Positions 1 through 7,587 of a stretch of 12,174 nt of DNA are shown here, one piece after another (the stretch's first letter is position 1; each line of letters opens with the position of its first letter). The notes beneath the pieces are model-generated. The model was not told where the DNA came from. It did no database searches and saw only the letters and a program-made list of their open reading frames with translations. Location: the NCBI GenBank assembly GCA_015485035.1, contig WFUI01000200.1:1-12174 (forward strand), given 5' to 3'. The position numbers and the translations under genes were made by a program. The stretch comes from Mariprofundus sp. GTDB lineage: Bacteria > Pseudomonadota > Zetaproteobacteria > Mariprofundales > Mariprofundaceae.

Positions 1-2527
1 ACCCCGTACCGTAAATCATGGCATTGGGCGGCGTGCCCATCGGCAACATAAAAGCAAAACCTGCAATAATACCAACGGCCAATGCAATCGTCAGCGGGTC
101 AATGCCTGCGCCAAGCCCCACCGGAATGGCAATGGGTAACAGAATCGCCACAGCCGCCGCATTGCTCACACCTTCAGTTAACAGCAGCGTCGCCAGCGTC
201 AGCACAACAATGAGCGACAAACCTACAACACCTTCCGGAAAGAATTGCATAGCCAGCCATGCACCGGCTCCACTCACGCTCAATGCCGAACCAACCGCAA
301 TAGCGCCACCATACATCAGCACAACACTCCAGCTCACCTGGCTTTCAATCTCGTCCCAGCTAACCAGCCGCAAGCCAAACATCGCGGCCACGCTGAGCAA
401 GGCAATGGCCGCGAGCGATGTGGAATGACCACCCACCATCCAGGCGACAACGGTGAAACTGAGCAGCCCGCCCATCAGCCAGCCACGCAGCTCAAGATTG
501 CCCAGTTCCAGTTGGCGTTTTTCAATGTATTGACGAGCCTTTGCGACATTCACCCCTTCAAATGGCGTCACCACCAGCAACAATATCATGGCCGCCAAAA
601 GCATCAGCACAACCAGCGGCGCAGCAGCCAGCGTCCAGTCCATAAAAGTAAACGAGTGACCGGTAATTTGTTGCACCATGCCCAATGCCAGCGGACCGCG
701 AGCGCCACCCAGCAACGTCATCACACCACCGATAATCGCCCCCCATGCCACAGCAAAAAACAGGGCCTGCGCATAACGATCACCCATTTTCAAATCCAGA
801 TTGCGCACAATATCCCAGGCAATCGGTAAAAATATGGCCGCAACCGCATGTTCCGGCATCACAAATGCCATCACAGCCGGCAAAAATAACATCGCCATTA
901 ACAGCTTCCTCGGCCCCGAACCCGCACGATCAATGAGCGCCAGTGCAAGATGCTCCGACAAACCCGTTGCTCTGGCACCCGCCGCCAGCATAAATGCGCC
1001 AAGTATAAAAAATACCGCTGGCGAACCGAACATGCCGTATGCTTCTGTAGCTGGCAATACCCCGGCCAATGGCAACAGCGCCAACCCCAGCAGCGATGTT
1101 GCCGCCAGAGGAATCAAGCCGCTGATCCACAATCCCAGACAAAACAGAAAAATCAGCAGTGAGCTCCAACCCTGTTCCGACAACCCTGCCGGAGCATCCT
1201 GAGTCCCGGCCCAAAAAGCGAACAGGGAAATGATGGCCAGGGCCAAAAAGGGCACGCCCTGTTTGGCGAGCAACCAGTGCAACGACCTGCTCTGTGTCGT
1301 TTGATAGCCGGCATCAATCTTGCCGTTTGAACGCAAGTAACGACGCAGTCCATCCATCCAGCCGGACAAATGACGGCCCACATTCGAAGTAACAACCTGT
1401 TCCGGCAGATAGGGATCCCTGCCGACCAGCAATCCGCTCTCCATAGGCGTCAGCACACGCCCCATATCACGCAACCGATGGGTGGGCATGCCGGAGGATT
1501 CCAGCAACTCATACTGCACCAGCAAGGCCTGCTCCACATCATCCAGACTCGCCAGCGGACAATCACTCAAAGCTGTTCCGGGCAGTGGCCGGAATGGCAA
1601 AAGCATCGGGACTATACCCTGTGAGATCAGCTTTTTCATGCCGGCTATGGTTGATTGGAGCGGCTCCAGACCGACAATCAAATGACTCACCACTGCACCT
1701 GACCGGAATACTGAACGGGCATAGTTCAGCGCTTTGTAAATCGCATCCTGACCGCCAATAGTCTGTTTCCCCGGGCAGATTTCAGCAAACCGGGCTGCAT
1801 CATTCACCTCGATATTGCAGATAAAAATATCCAGACCGGCCTCATACAGCTCATCAATGACTTGCATATCAGCTGGTGCCACAGTTTCCAGCGCAATCTG
1901 CCTGTGCCCCAGATGTTTACGCAGCAATGCGATCACCGCGACCAACTTTCTCAAACCGACATCATCTGAAGGCGAATAGCCATTATACAGATAGACCGTA
2001 TCCACTTCGCGTTCATCCAGCGCCGCACGCACCGCTTCAACCAGCTCCAGGGGATCTCGCATGGGCGGTTCAGCTTCATTCATCATCGAATCATACTGAC
2101 AATACTGGCATGCCTGACCCGGCTGATTGAAAAAACCGCAGCCCAGAAACGGGTGCAGAATCAGCAACCGGTCATGCAGGGCACAAAAACTACCCATACG
2201 AGCACCGCTGCGCGTGGTTTTCTGGTAAAAAGAAGGAACTGGCAACAGGGTGACATCCGACACCTCACCAGCGCAATGAAGTACCGCTTTACCATCTTTT
2301 TCTGTCAGAGAAAAACTGCTTTTCTGTGTATACGGCTGTCCGACCGGCACGGTACACATTTGCCCAGTCGGCAAGCGGATATCCAGTACCGTTTCAATGG
2401 CATTGGCCTGCGAAATCCATTTGGATGCATGCTGCAAGCCTTCAGGCAAGGCCACACCCCGGCTTACCAATGAAAGTTTGGTACGCCCCGGGTTGGCAAA
2501 CGGATGCAGATCAGTACTGTGAGTCAT
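1..2527 (-). CDS. Radical SAM domain fused to DASS/SLC13-family anion transporter (3' end outside window)
   Basis: I translated this by hand from ATG 2527 to the left edge: 842 codons, one frame, no stop. Residues 118-345 look like a radical-SAM barrel with a Cys130-X9-Cys140-X2-Cys143 cluster motif, then segments such as VSHLIVGLEP (280-289) resembling the BioB-like fold. Residues 1-117 are a soluble N-terminal domain I do not recognise. From about 425 the protein is hydrophobic, with 10 or more membrane segments typical of the divalent anion:Na+ symporter family. These include the second-repeat motif TEGVSNAAAVAILLPIA (784-800) and MGTPPNAMIYG (830-840). The equivalent first-repeat sites are altered (MPEHAVAA at 557-564; GGARG at 607-611). 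The gene starts 9 bp after the sulfite reductase stop, with a weak ribosome-binding site, so it is probably cotranscribed and translationally coupled. Sulfate or another oxyanion is a plausible substrate by context (inference). The role of the radical-SAM half is unknown. Confidence 0.85.
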   Translation of the reverse strand, partial: MTHSTDLHPFANPGRTKLSLVSRGVALPEGLQHASKWISQANAIETVLDIRLPTGQMCTVPVGQPYTQKSSFSLTEKDGKAVLHCAGEVSDVTLLPVPSFYQKTTRSGARMGSFCALHDRLLILHPFLGCGFFNQPGQACQYCQYDSMMNEAEPPMRDPLELVEAVRAALDEREVDTVYLYNGYSPSDDVGLRKLVAVIALLRKHLGHRQIALETVAPADMQVIDELYEAGLDIFICNIEVNDAARFAEICPGKQTIGGQDAIYKALNYARSVFRSGAVVSHLIVGLEPLQSTIAGMKKLISQGIVPMLLPFRPLPGTALSDCPLASLDDVEQALLVQYELLESSGMPTHRLRDMGRVLTPMESGLLVGRDPYLPEQVVTSNVGRHLSGWMDGLRRYLRSNGKIDAGYQTTQSRSLHWLLAKQGVPFLALAIISLFAFWAGTQDAPAGLSEQGWSSLLIFLFCLGLWISGLIPLAATSLLGLALLPLAGVLPATEAYGMFGSPAVFFILGAFMLAAGARATGLSEHLALALIDRAGSGPRKLLMAMLFLPAVMAFVMPEHAVAAIFLPIAWDIVRNLDLKMGDRYAQALFFAVAWGAIIGGVMTLLGGARGPLALGMVQQITGHSFTFMDWTLAAAPLVVLMLLAAMILLLVVTPFEGVNVAKARQYIEKRQLELGNLELRGWLMGGLLSFTVVAWMVGGHSTSLAAIALLSVAAMFGLRLVSWDEIESQVSWSVVLMYGGAIAVGSALSVSGAGAWLAMQFFPEGVVGLSLIVVLTLATLLLTEGVSNAAAVAILLPIAIPVGLGAGIDPLTIALAVGIIAGFAFMLPMGTPPNAMIYGTG

Positions 2528-2536
2528 CAAAGAAAA

Positions 2537-4882
2537 TCAGATGGCAGACAGCTTCTCAACCCGGATTTTCCACTGGGTATCTGAAATCTTCTCTTTTGCA
2601 TGCACTTTCTGACCCTGCTCTTCAAGCGACAGAGGTACATTCTCAATCGGCTCCCCGTCATCGAGAATAACATCCAGTTGCGCGCCAATCGGCAGCATGG
2701 ACAGCTTGATTTTAGTCTTCACAAAATTCATCGGGCAGGCCACTCCGGAGAGGTCGAGTAAAACTACATCTTCAATCACTTCCGAAGCCGGTTCATCGGC
2801 AACCTCTTCAGTTTCAATGGCCTCCGGCACAGCAGCAAAACGTTTCCCGGCCAGATTCAGCCAGTCCGACTGCACATTGCGCAACGCCGTCACACCAGCA
2901 GCCGGATCGGCCAGATCAATGTTCATCAGCGCCGACTGTACAGCCTGAAAACCAGCCATCAATTCCTTATCGGCAGCCGCATTCACGGCCAGCAGACCGA
3001 ACACCTGCGCATCTTCTTCCGGCGCTTCGCCGAAGGGCACCAGAAATGCCCGCGCTGCCGAAATGGCAGAGCGACGCAGTGCAGTAAGCGCCTCAGCCCA
3101 GAACATCGCATCGATATGGGCGCGCGCAATCAACATCTCGTATTCAGCCTCGGAAATCAGTGCATCGGACATGGACAATACCGCACCGGCGCATTCGCCT
3201 TTTTTATTGCCTTTGGTATTGAATGCTTCGTTTTCGCTCCAGTCGTAAATCAACCCCTCAACTTCGCCGGCATCAGCCTTGAACGGCGCCAGAATGTCGG
3301 AAATCCCCTGCTTGCCCAGACGTGTGGCCCAGTCGTGCACCGACTCGTCGCCCTCGCGTCCATCCTTATAGGCGTTCAGGATAGCGATGCCTGCGTCAGG
3401 CGCATATTTGGCCGGCACCGGGTCGGTCGCAAACGCCAGCGGCGAACCAGCCACACCGGAACCACCGAGATGCAGTTGATAATGGGGCACAGCCTGACCG
3501 GCGACTTTCTTGGCCATGCCATGGAAACCCAGATCGGCAATATGGTGACGGGCACAGGAGTGCTGACAGCCGGAGGCTTTGACCGTGATGCCTGCCAGAG
3601 CCGGATCCGTTTTGAAATCCGCCATCAAAGGCTGCAGGGCCGCCGCCAGTCCACGGCTGGAGGTGATACCCAGACGACAGGTTTCCGTACCCGGACAAGC
3701 CACAACATCGGCAATGGCACGGGCATATTCGGTGAACAGTCCGGCATCGTTGAGTACCTTCAGCGTCGCATCCACTGTGTCCGCCTCGACATTGTTGATC
3801 ACAACGCCCTGCTCCGCCGTAACGCGCAGCGAATCGACGCCAGCCGTCCGCGCCGCATCGGCTACGGCATGGCATTGCGCCGGGGTCAGGTCGCCACGGA
3901 AGAGATTGAGCAGAATCGCTTTCTGGCCGTTATGCTGATCCACCACGCCGGATTCTGAACACGGCAGTGCGCCGGTCGGCATACGCCAGTTTGCCTCCGC
4001 ATAACCTTTATCATCAGCATGCGTGGATGCAATCACCGCACGCTGCTTGTTGTATTCCTCGATAAAGCCTTCCGCACCGAGTTTCTGCGCCACGTATTTC
4101 AGGCGCGCACGCGCACGGCGTTTGCGATCGGAATACTTGAAATGCATACGCATCAATGCTTCGCCAACCAGCAGGATATCGGATTCAGGTACAAATTCTT
4201 CCAGCAACAGTGCACCCATCGGCTGCGATGACAAACCTCCGGCAGCCCACACCTGAAATCCGTTCACACCATCGTTTTCAGTGGCAATAAAGCCGATATC
4301 GTGCATACCACCGAGCCCGCAATCAGTAGCACAACCGGAGAAATTGACCTTGAATTTGCGCGGAAACTGTTGCGCCAGCGGATGGCGCAGAAAATATTCG
4401 GCAAAGCGGCGTGCATGCACACTCACATCGGCATATTCAGCCGGACACGAGCCGGCCAGAAAACAGGAGGACACATTTCGTACGGTATTACCGCAGGCCT
4501 CGCGCGTGGTCAGGCCTGCTGCATCAAGCCGGCGCAAAAAGGCAGGCACATCGTCCAGCGCCACAAAATTGGCCTGAATATCCTGACGCGTGGTGACATG
4601 AGCAAATTTCTCCGGCGCTTGGCTCAACGTGCCATCGGTCGGCAACTGGCCGGTATAATCGGCCACGCAATCGCCAATCACATCAAGCTGATCCGGCGTC
4701 AGATTGCCGCCCGGCAATTTGACGCGTACCATCTGCACACCTTCCTGCCGCTGGCCGTAAACACCCATCTGCAGGCGAAACGGTGTAAAACGTTCTTCGG
4801 ACATGGTGCCGGCGCGAAACGCCTTGTAACCGGCCTCGAATTCATCCACGTCGGATGTATGTGCAAAATCAAATGTTGTCAT
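2537..4882 (-). CDS. Ferredoxin-type sulfite (nitrite) reductase fused to a C-terminal TusA sulfurtransferase domain
   Basis: A 781-residue siroheme/[4Fe-4S] reductase, probably reducing sulfite to sulfide in the cytoplasm. Two NIR/SIR repeats are visible (about 45-285 and 300-545). The second carries the classical ligands Cys396-X5-Cys402 and Cys439-X3-Cys443. The first also has a full set, Cys140-X5-Cys146 and Cys184-X3-Cys188, a half that in E. coli CysI lacks it. Residues 570-685 form a helical, acidic linker domain that I cannot name. Residues 705-778 are a TusA-like domain with the Cys-Pro motif GVACPMN (Cys716). The protein is well over 200 residues longer than a plain CysI/NirA. The start at 4882 has AGAGG nine bases upstream. 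Sulfite rather than nitrite is preferred because every neighbour is a sulfur gene. The TusA domain probably receives or relays the sulfur (inference). Confidence 0.93.
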   Translation of the reverse strand: MTTFDFAHTSDVDEFEAGYKAFRAGTMSEERFTPFRLQMGVYGQRQEGVQMVRVKLPGGNLTPDQLDVIGDCVADYTGQLPTDGTLSQAPEKFAHVTTRQDIQANFVALDDVPAFLRRLDAAGLTTREACGNTVRNVSSCFLAGSCPAEYADVSVHARRFAEYFLRHPLAQQFPRKFKVNFSGCATDCGLGGMHDIGFIATENDGVNGFQVWAAGGLSSQPMGALLLEEFVPESDILLVGEALMRMHFKYSDRKRRARARLKYVAQKLGAEGFIEEYNKQRAVIASTHADDKGYAEANWRMPTGALPCSESGVVDQHNGQKAILLNLFRGDLTPAQCHAVADAARTAGVDSLRVTAEQGVVINNVEADTVDATLKVLNDAGLFTEYARAIADVVACPGTETCRLGITSSRGLAAALQPLMADFKTDPALAGITVKASGCQHSCARHHIADLGFHGMAKKVAGQAVPHYQLHLGGSGVAGSPLAFATDPVPAKYAPDAGIAILNAYKDGREGDESVHDWATRLGKQGISDILAPFKADAGEVEGLIYDWSENEAFNTKGNKKGECAGAVLSMSDALISEAEYEMLIARAHIDAMFWAEALTALRRSAISAARAFLVPFGEAPEEDAQVFGLLAVNAAADKELMAGFQAVQSALMNIDLADPAAGVTALRNVQSDWLNLAGKRFAAVPEAIETEEVADEPASEVIEDVVLLDLSGVACPMNFVKTKIKLSMLPIGAQLDVILDDGEPIENVPLSLEEQGQKVHAKEKISDTQWKIRVEKLSAI

Positions 4883-4899
4883 GATAGAAAACCTCTATG

Positions 4900-4971
4900 A
4901 ACCACAGAGACACAAAGACACAGAGAGAACCAACAAAAAAGGTTACTTTGTGCCTTTGTGCCTTCGTGGTT
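4900..4971. repeat. Palindromic intergenic repeat, copy A
   Basis: Imperfect inverted repeat with arms 4900-4931 and 4941-4971 and an A-rich loop between them. Each arm is built of degenerate 8-bp units (CACAAAGA-like). It lies in the MoeB-to-sulfite-reductase gap, upstream of the reductase ribosome-binding site, and would fold into a hairpin of about 30 bp in the operon mRNA. The reverse complement of copy B matches it closely, including the shared core AAAAAAGGTTACTTTGTG. Confidence 0.9.
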
Positions 4972-4979
4972 AAAAATAT

Positions 4980-5801
4980 CTACTCGCCGAACTTCAGCTC
5001 GCAGGCTTGTTCGTAGGTCACCAGATCGGTGATGGTCGGATTATCGCCGCACAGTGGACAAGCAGGATCCTTGTGCAGTTTCAATTTCTTCCATTCCATG
5101 CGCAGCGCATCGAATACCATCAGCTTCCCGGCCAGTGAATCGCCGATACCGAGTAACTCCTTGACTGCTTCCACAGCCTGAATGGTGCCGACTGCACCGG
5201 CTAAAGCACCCAGAATACCTGCTTCAGAGCAGGATGGGACCAGGCCTGCCGGTGGCGGCTCGGGGTACAGACAGCGATAACAGGGTGCTCCCTTCTGCTG
5301 ATGCGGTTTGAAGGTGGCCACCTGGCCTTCAAAACGGAACATGGCACCGGATATCAATGGTTTCTTCTCAAAATAACATGCATCGTTGACCAGAAAACGG
5401 GTCGGGAAGTTGTCGCACCCGTCAATAATCAGATCGTAATCGCGGATAATTTCGCGCACATTCTCTTCAGTTATAAAATAGTTGTAGGTATTCACCTTCA
5501 CATCGGGATTCAGCGCCTGCATGGTTTCACGCGCACTCTCCACCTTGGGCATGCCAACACGATCCTGATTATGAATAATCTGCCGCTGCAAGTTGGAGGA
5601 ATCCACCACATCTGCATCGGCAATACCGATGGTGCCTACACCGGCCGCCGCCAGATAATATGCCACCGGCGAACCCAGTCCTCCGGCACCAATCATAAAC
5701 ACCTTGGACTCCAGCAGCTTCGACTGTCCTTCCGCGCCCACTTCCGGCAAAATAATATGCCGCGAATAGCGTTCGATCTGTTCTTCCGTAAAATCAATCA
5801 T
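4980..5801 (-). CDS. MoeB/ThiF/HesA-family E1-like sulfur-carrier adenylyltransferase
   Basis: A 273-residue cytoplasmic enzyme expected to adenylate the C-terminal glycine of a MoaD/ThiS-type carrier, here most likely the carrier at 7268-7546. Visible motifs: the nucleotide loop GAGGLG (38-43), SSNLQRQ (68-74) containing the arginine finger, DGCDN (127-131), zinc-binding pairs Cys174/Cys177 and Cys248/Cys251, and the PSCSEAG loop with Cys191 matching the MoeB/ThiF crossover cysteine. It ends soon after the zinc site, so it lacks the C-terminal rhodanese domain of MoeZ-type proteins; sulfur must be delivered by another protein or as sulfide. The start at ATG 5801 has AGAGG upstream. Inverted copies of a palindromic repeat bracket the gene. 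It could also serve molybdopterin or thiamine synthesis, but the operon argues for amino-acid sulfur. Confidence 0.92.
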   Translation of the reverse strand: MIDFTEEQIERYSRHIILPEVGAEGQSKLLESKVFMIGAGGLGSPVAYYLAAAGVGTIGIADADVVDSSNLQRQIIHNQDRVGMPKVESARETMQALNPDVKVNTYNYFITEENVREIIRDYDLIIDGCDNFPTRFLVNDACYFEKKPLISGAMFRFEGQVATFKPHQQKGAPCYRCLYPEPPPAGLVPSCSEAGILGALAGAVGTIQAVEAVKELLGIGDSLAGKLMVFDALRMEWKKLKLHKDPACPLCGDNPTITDLVTYEQACELKFGE

Positions 5802-5820
5802 GGAACTAATAACCTCTTTT

Positions 5821-5896
5821 TACCACGAAGGCACAAAGACACAAAGTAACCTTTTTTATGATTTGGTTCTCTTTGTGCCTTTGTGCCTTTGTGGTT
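5821..5896. repeat. Palindromic intergenic repeat, copy B (inverted relative to copy A)
   Basis: Arms 5821-5851 and 5865-5896 are inverted complements with a 13-base loop. The left arm consists of three 8-bp units (CACGAAGG, CACAAAGA, CACAAAGT). It fills most of the gap between the cysK-like stop and the MoeB-like start. Relative to copy A the element is reversed, so the two copies face each other across the MoeB-like gene. Confidence 0.9.
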
Positions 5897-5902
5897 ACAA
5901 AA

Positions 5903-6835
5903 TCAAACTTCGATGCCCTTAAACAAGTCGGTAGACATATAGCGTTCTGCCATGGAGGGCAGAATCACCACAATGCGTTTACCTTTCATATCCGGGCGTG
6001 CGGCCACCTGCAAGGATGCTGCAACGGCTGCGCCGGAGGAGATGCCTCCGGGAATACCCTCTTCATCAGACAAACGGCGCGCCATCTCAAAAGCTTCGTC
6101 GTTGGTCACCTTTACCGCGCCATCCAGAATATCGACATTCAGGTTTTTCGGGATAAAACCTGCACCGATGCCCTGAATCTTGTGCGGGCCGGGTGCTTCA
6201 CCGGAAATCACCGGCGAATCGGCAGGCTCCACGGCAAATGCCTTGAAGGACGGATTGCGCTGCTTGATCACTTCGGCCACGCCGGTAATCGTACCGCCGG
6301 TGCCTACACCTGCGACAATCGCATCCACCTTGCCATCGCAATCGCTCCAGATTTCCTGTGCTGTGGTTTGGCGGTGAATTTCAGGGTTGGCCGGATTTTC
6401 AAACTGCTGCGGCATAAATGCCCCATCGGTTTCAGAGACAATCTCGGTGGCTTTGGCAATGGCGCCTTTCATACCTTTTTCAGCCGGCGTCAACACCAGT
6501 TCGGCCCCGAGCAATTTAAGCAGCTTGCGGCGTTCCAGACTCATCGACTCCGGCATGGTCAGGATACAACGGTAACCTTTGGCACGCGCCACAAAAGCCA
6601 GTGCAATCCCCGTATTACCGGAAGTCGGCTCGACAATCACACCGCCTTCTTTCAGGCTGCCATCTGCTTCTGCAGCTTCAATCATGGCCTTGCCGATACG
6701 ATCTTTCACTGAATTCAGCGGGTTATAAAACTCGCACTTGGCAATGATTTCGGCACCGGCATCCGCGCCGATTCGATTCAACCGAATCAACGGCGTATTA
6801 CCGACTGTTTCTGCTACATTATTATATATCGCCAT
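5903..6835 (-). CDS. cysK: Cysteine synthase family PLP enzyme (CysK/CysM fold)
   Basis: A 310-residue fold-type II PLP enzyme. It shows the Schiff-base lysine Lys44 in NSVKDRIG, the substrate-carboxylate loop TSGNTG (71-76), the phosphate-binding loop GTGGT (178-182) and GISSGAA (264-270), all typical of O-acetylserine sulfhydrylases and close relatives. The length matches the family. The start at ATG 6835 has a strong AAGGAG. A standard CysK uses O-acetylserine and sulfide; in the CysO system of Mycobacterium the related CysM takes sulfur from a carrier thiocarboxylate onto O-phosphoserine. Because a carrier and its E1 are encoded beside it, a carrier-dependent reaction is possible here (inference); I cannot tell the substrate from motifs alone. 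Confidence 0.93.
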   Translation of the reverse strand: MAIYNNVAETVGNTPLIRLNRIGADAGAEIIAKCEFYNPLNSVKDRIGKAMIEAAEADGSLKEGGVIVEPTSGNTGIALAFVARAKGYRCILTMPESMSLERRKLLKLLGAELVLTPAEKGMKGAIAKATEIVSETDGAFMPQQFENPANPEIHRQTTAQEIWSDCDGKVDAIVAGVGTGGTITGVAEVIKQRNPSFKAFAVEPADSPVISGEAPGPHKIQGIGAGFIPKNLNVDILDGAVKVTNDEAFEMARRLSDEEGIPGGISSGAAVAASLQVAARPDMKGKRIVVILPSMAERYMSTDLFKGIEV

Positions 6836-6930
6836 AACCCACTCCTTTTTACATCACAAATCTTCGTGGCTCAGCAAGTATCCCACAGGCCTGCTTTGTG
6901 AGCCGGAAAAAAACACGCCCCGGAGCTCAA
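6836..6930 (-). other. Intergenic spacer, NIL-domain gene to cysK-like gene
   Basis: No gene seen. On the minus strand it holds a run of seven T (about 6906-6912) and a weak hairpin closed by GGCTCA/TGAGCC (6868-6873 with 6899-6904). The T run comes before rather than after this hairpin, so I do not read it as a terminator. The cysK-like ribosome-binding site lies at the downstream end. Confidence 0.4.
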
Positions 6931-7170
6931 TCAGCCTTCGATAACATCCTGTTCTATCGGAGCAACCTTCACGCCCTGTTTGATCAGCCACTTCGTTGCT
7001 GCTTCAACCACATCATCTTCACCATCGATTTCCAGACCAACCAGCCCCATATGATCTTTTACTTCGGCTGTGCGAATATTTGTGATGACATCGAATTTTT
7101 TTCCCAGCTTCCAAATCAAAGGTTCCCGAACCGTTGACTCGTCAAATGTCAGATAAACTCTTAGCTTCAT
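6931..7170 (-). CDS. Small NIL-domain (MetN C-terminal-like) protein
   Basis: A 79-residue protein starting MKLRVYLTF, with a beta-alpha-beta-beta-alpha-beta pattern like the NIL domain, an ACT-like fold found at the C-terminus of the methionine ABC transporter ATPase MetN, where it binds methionine. I chose ATG 7170 rather than the upstream ATG at 7209 because AGGAG precedes 7170 by five to six bases and the homology-like segment begins there. Free-standing NIL proteins often accompany sulfur-carrier and threonine-synthase-like genes; ligand sensing or a subunit role in homocysteine formation are both possible. There is no cysteine in the protein, so it does not carry sulfur itself. Confidence 0.85.
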   Translation of the reverse strand: MKLRVYLTFDESTVREPLIWKLGKKFDVITNIRTAEVKDHMGLVGLEIDGEDDVVEAATKWLIKQGVKVAPIEQDVIEG

Positions 7171-7214
7171 AATATCTCCTGGGACATAAAAATATTTATT
7201 CGAGAGCAAGGCCT

Positions 7215-7242
7215 GGAAAATTCAAGCATCACCGAATTTTCC
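7215..7242 (-). other. Perfect 9-bp hairpin in carrier-to-NIL gap
   Basis: GGAAAATTC (7215-7223) and GAATTTTCC (7234-7242) are exact inverted complements around a 10-base loop. No T tract follows on the minus strand, so it is more likely an mRNA processing or stability element between two small genes than a terminator. Confidence 0.5.
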
Positions 7243-7267
7243 GTCGCACAGTTATCGGGGAAATATA

Positions 7268-7546
7268 TTATTTTCCACCTGCAATGGCCGGCACGATGGA
7301 CACCTCATCACCGTCTTTCAACTCGGTAGCACGACCAGCCATAAAACGCACATCCTCATCATTCACGTAGACGTTAACAAAACGGCGGATTTCTCCATTG
7401 TCATCACACAGGCGCTCTTTCAGACCCGGATGTGCAGTTTCCAGATTTTCAATGATTTCGCCCACGTTTGCGCCTTCAACAGACACCTCATCAGCACCGC
7501 CGGTCAATTTACGCAGCGGGGTTGGAATACGTACAGATACACTCAT
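7268..7546 (-). CDS. MoaD/ThiS/CysO-type ubiquitin-like sulfur carrier protein with C-terminal GGK
   Basis: A 92-residue beta-grasp protein. The C-terminal segment DEVSIVPAIAGGK is typical of CysO/MoaD carriers, whose terminal Gly-Gly becomes a thiocarboxylate. Here a lysine follows the diglycine before the TAA stop. In the HcyS system of Wolinella the precursor likewise carries one extra residue (Ala), which the JAMM metalloprotease HcyD removes; a similar trimming step is expected here (inference). The start at ATG 7546 has AAGGAG six bases upstream. It lies directly downstream of the threonine-synthase-like gene with a 41-bp gap, and in one operon with a matching E1 enzyme. A role in molybdopterin or thiamine synthesis is less likely given the context. 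Confidence 0.93.
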   Translation of the reverse strand: MSVSVRIPTPLRKLTGGADEVSVEGANVGEIIENLETAHPGLKERLCDDNGEIRRFVNVYVNDEDVRFMAGRATELKDGDEVSIVPAIAGGK

Positions 7547-7587
7547 TTCTTTCTCCTTAATCAGTTATAGGTAAATCGTAAAAACAA

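Noticed and set aside
18..829. Plus-strand open frames at the left edge
   Set aside because: They are antisense to the transporter domain and show composition expected of its complement.
558..1395. Several short minus-strand open frames, suggesting a broken gene
   Set aside because: They are in other frames. The true frame is open from 2527 to the window edge and encodes the DASS domain.
3116..3958. Long plus-strand open frame (280 codons) inside the sulfite reductase gene
   Set aside because: It is antisense to a gene with clear family motifs and has none of its own; such frames arise readily opposite codon-biased genes.
4900..5896. Repeated CACAAAG-type units considered as a CRISPR array
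   Set aside because: Units are 8 bp, contiguous, degenerate and arranged as inverted arms; there are no spacers.
5858..6712. Long plus-strand open frame (284 codons) starting in repeat B and running antisense to the cysK-like gene
   Set aside because: It has no recognisable motif, no ribosome-binding site and lies opposite an intact PLP enzyme.
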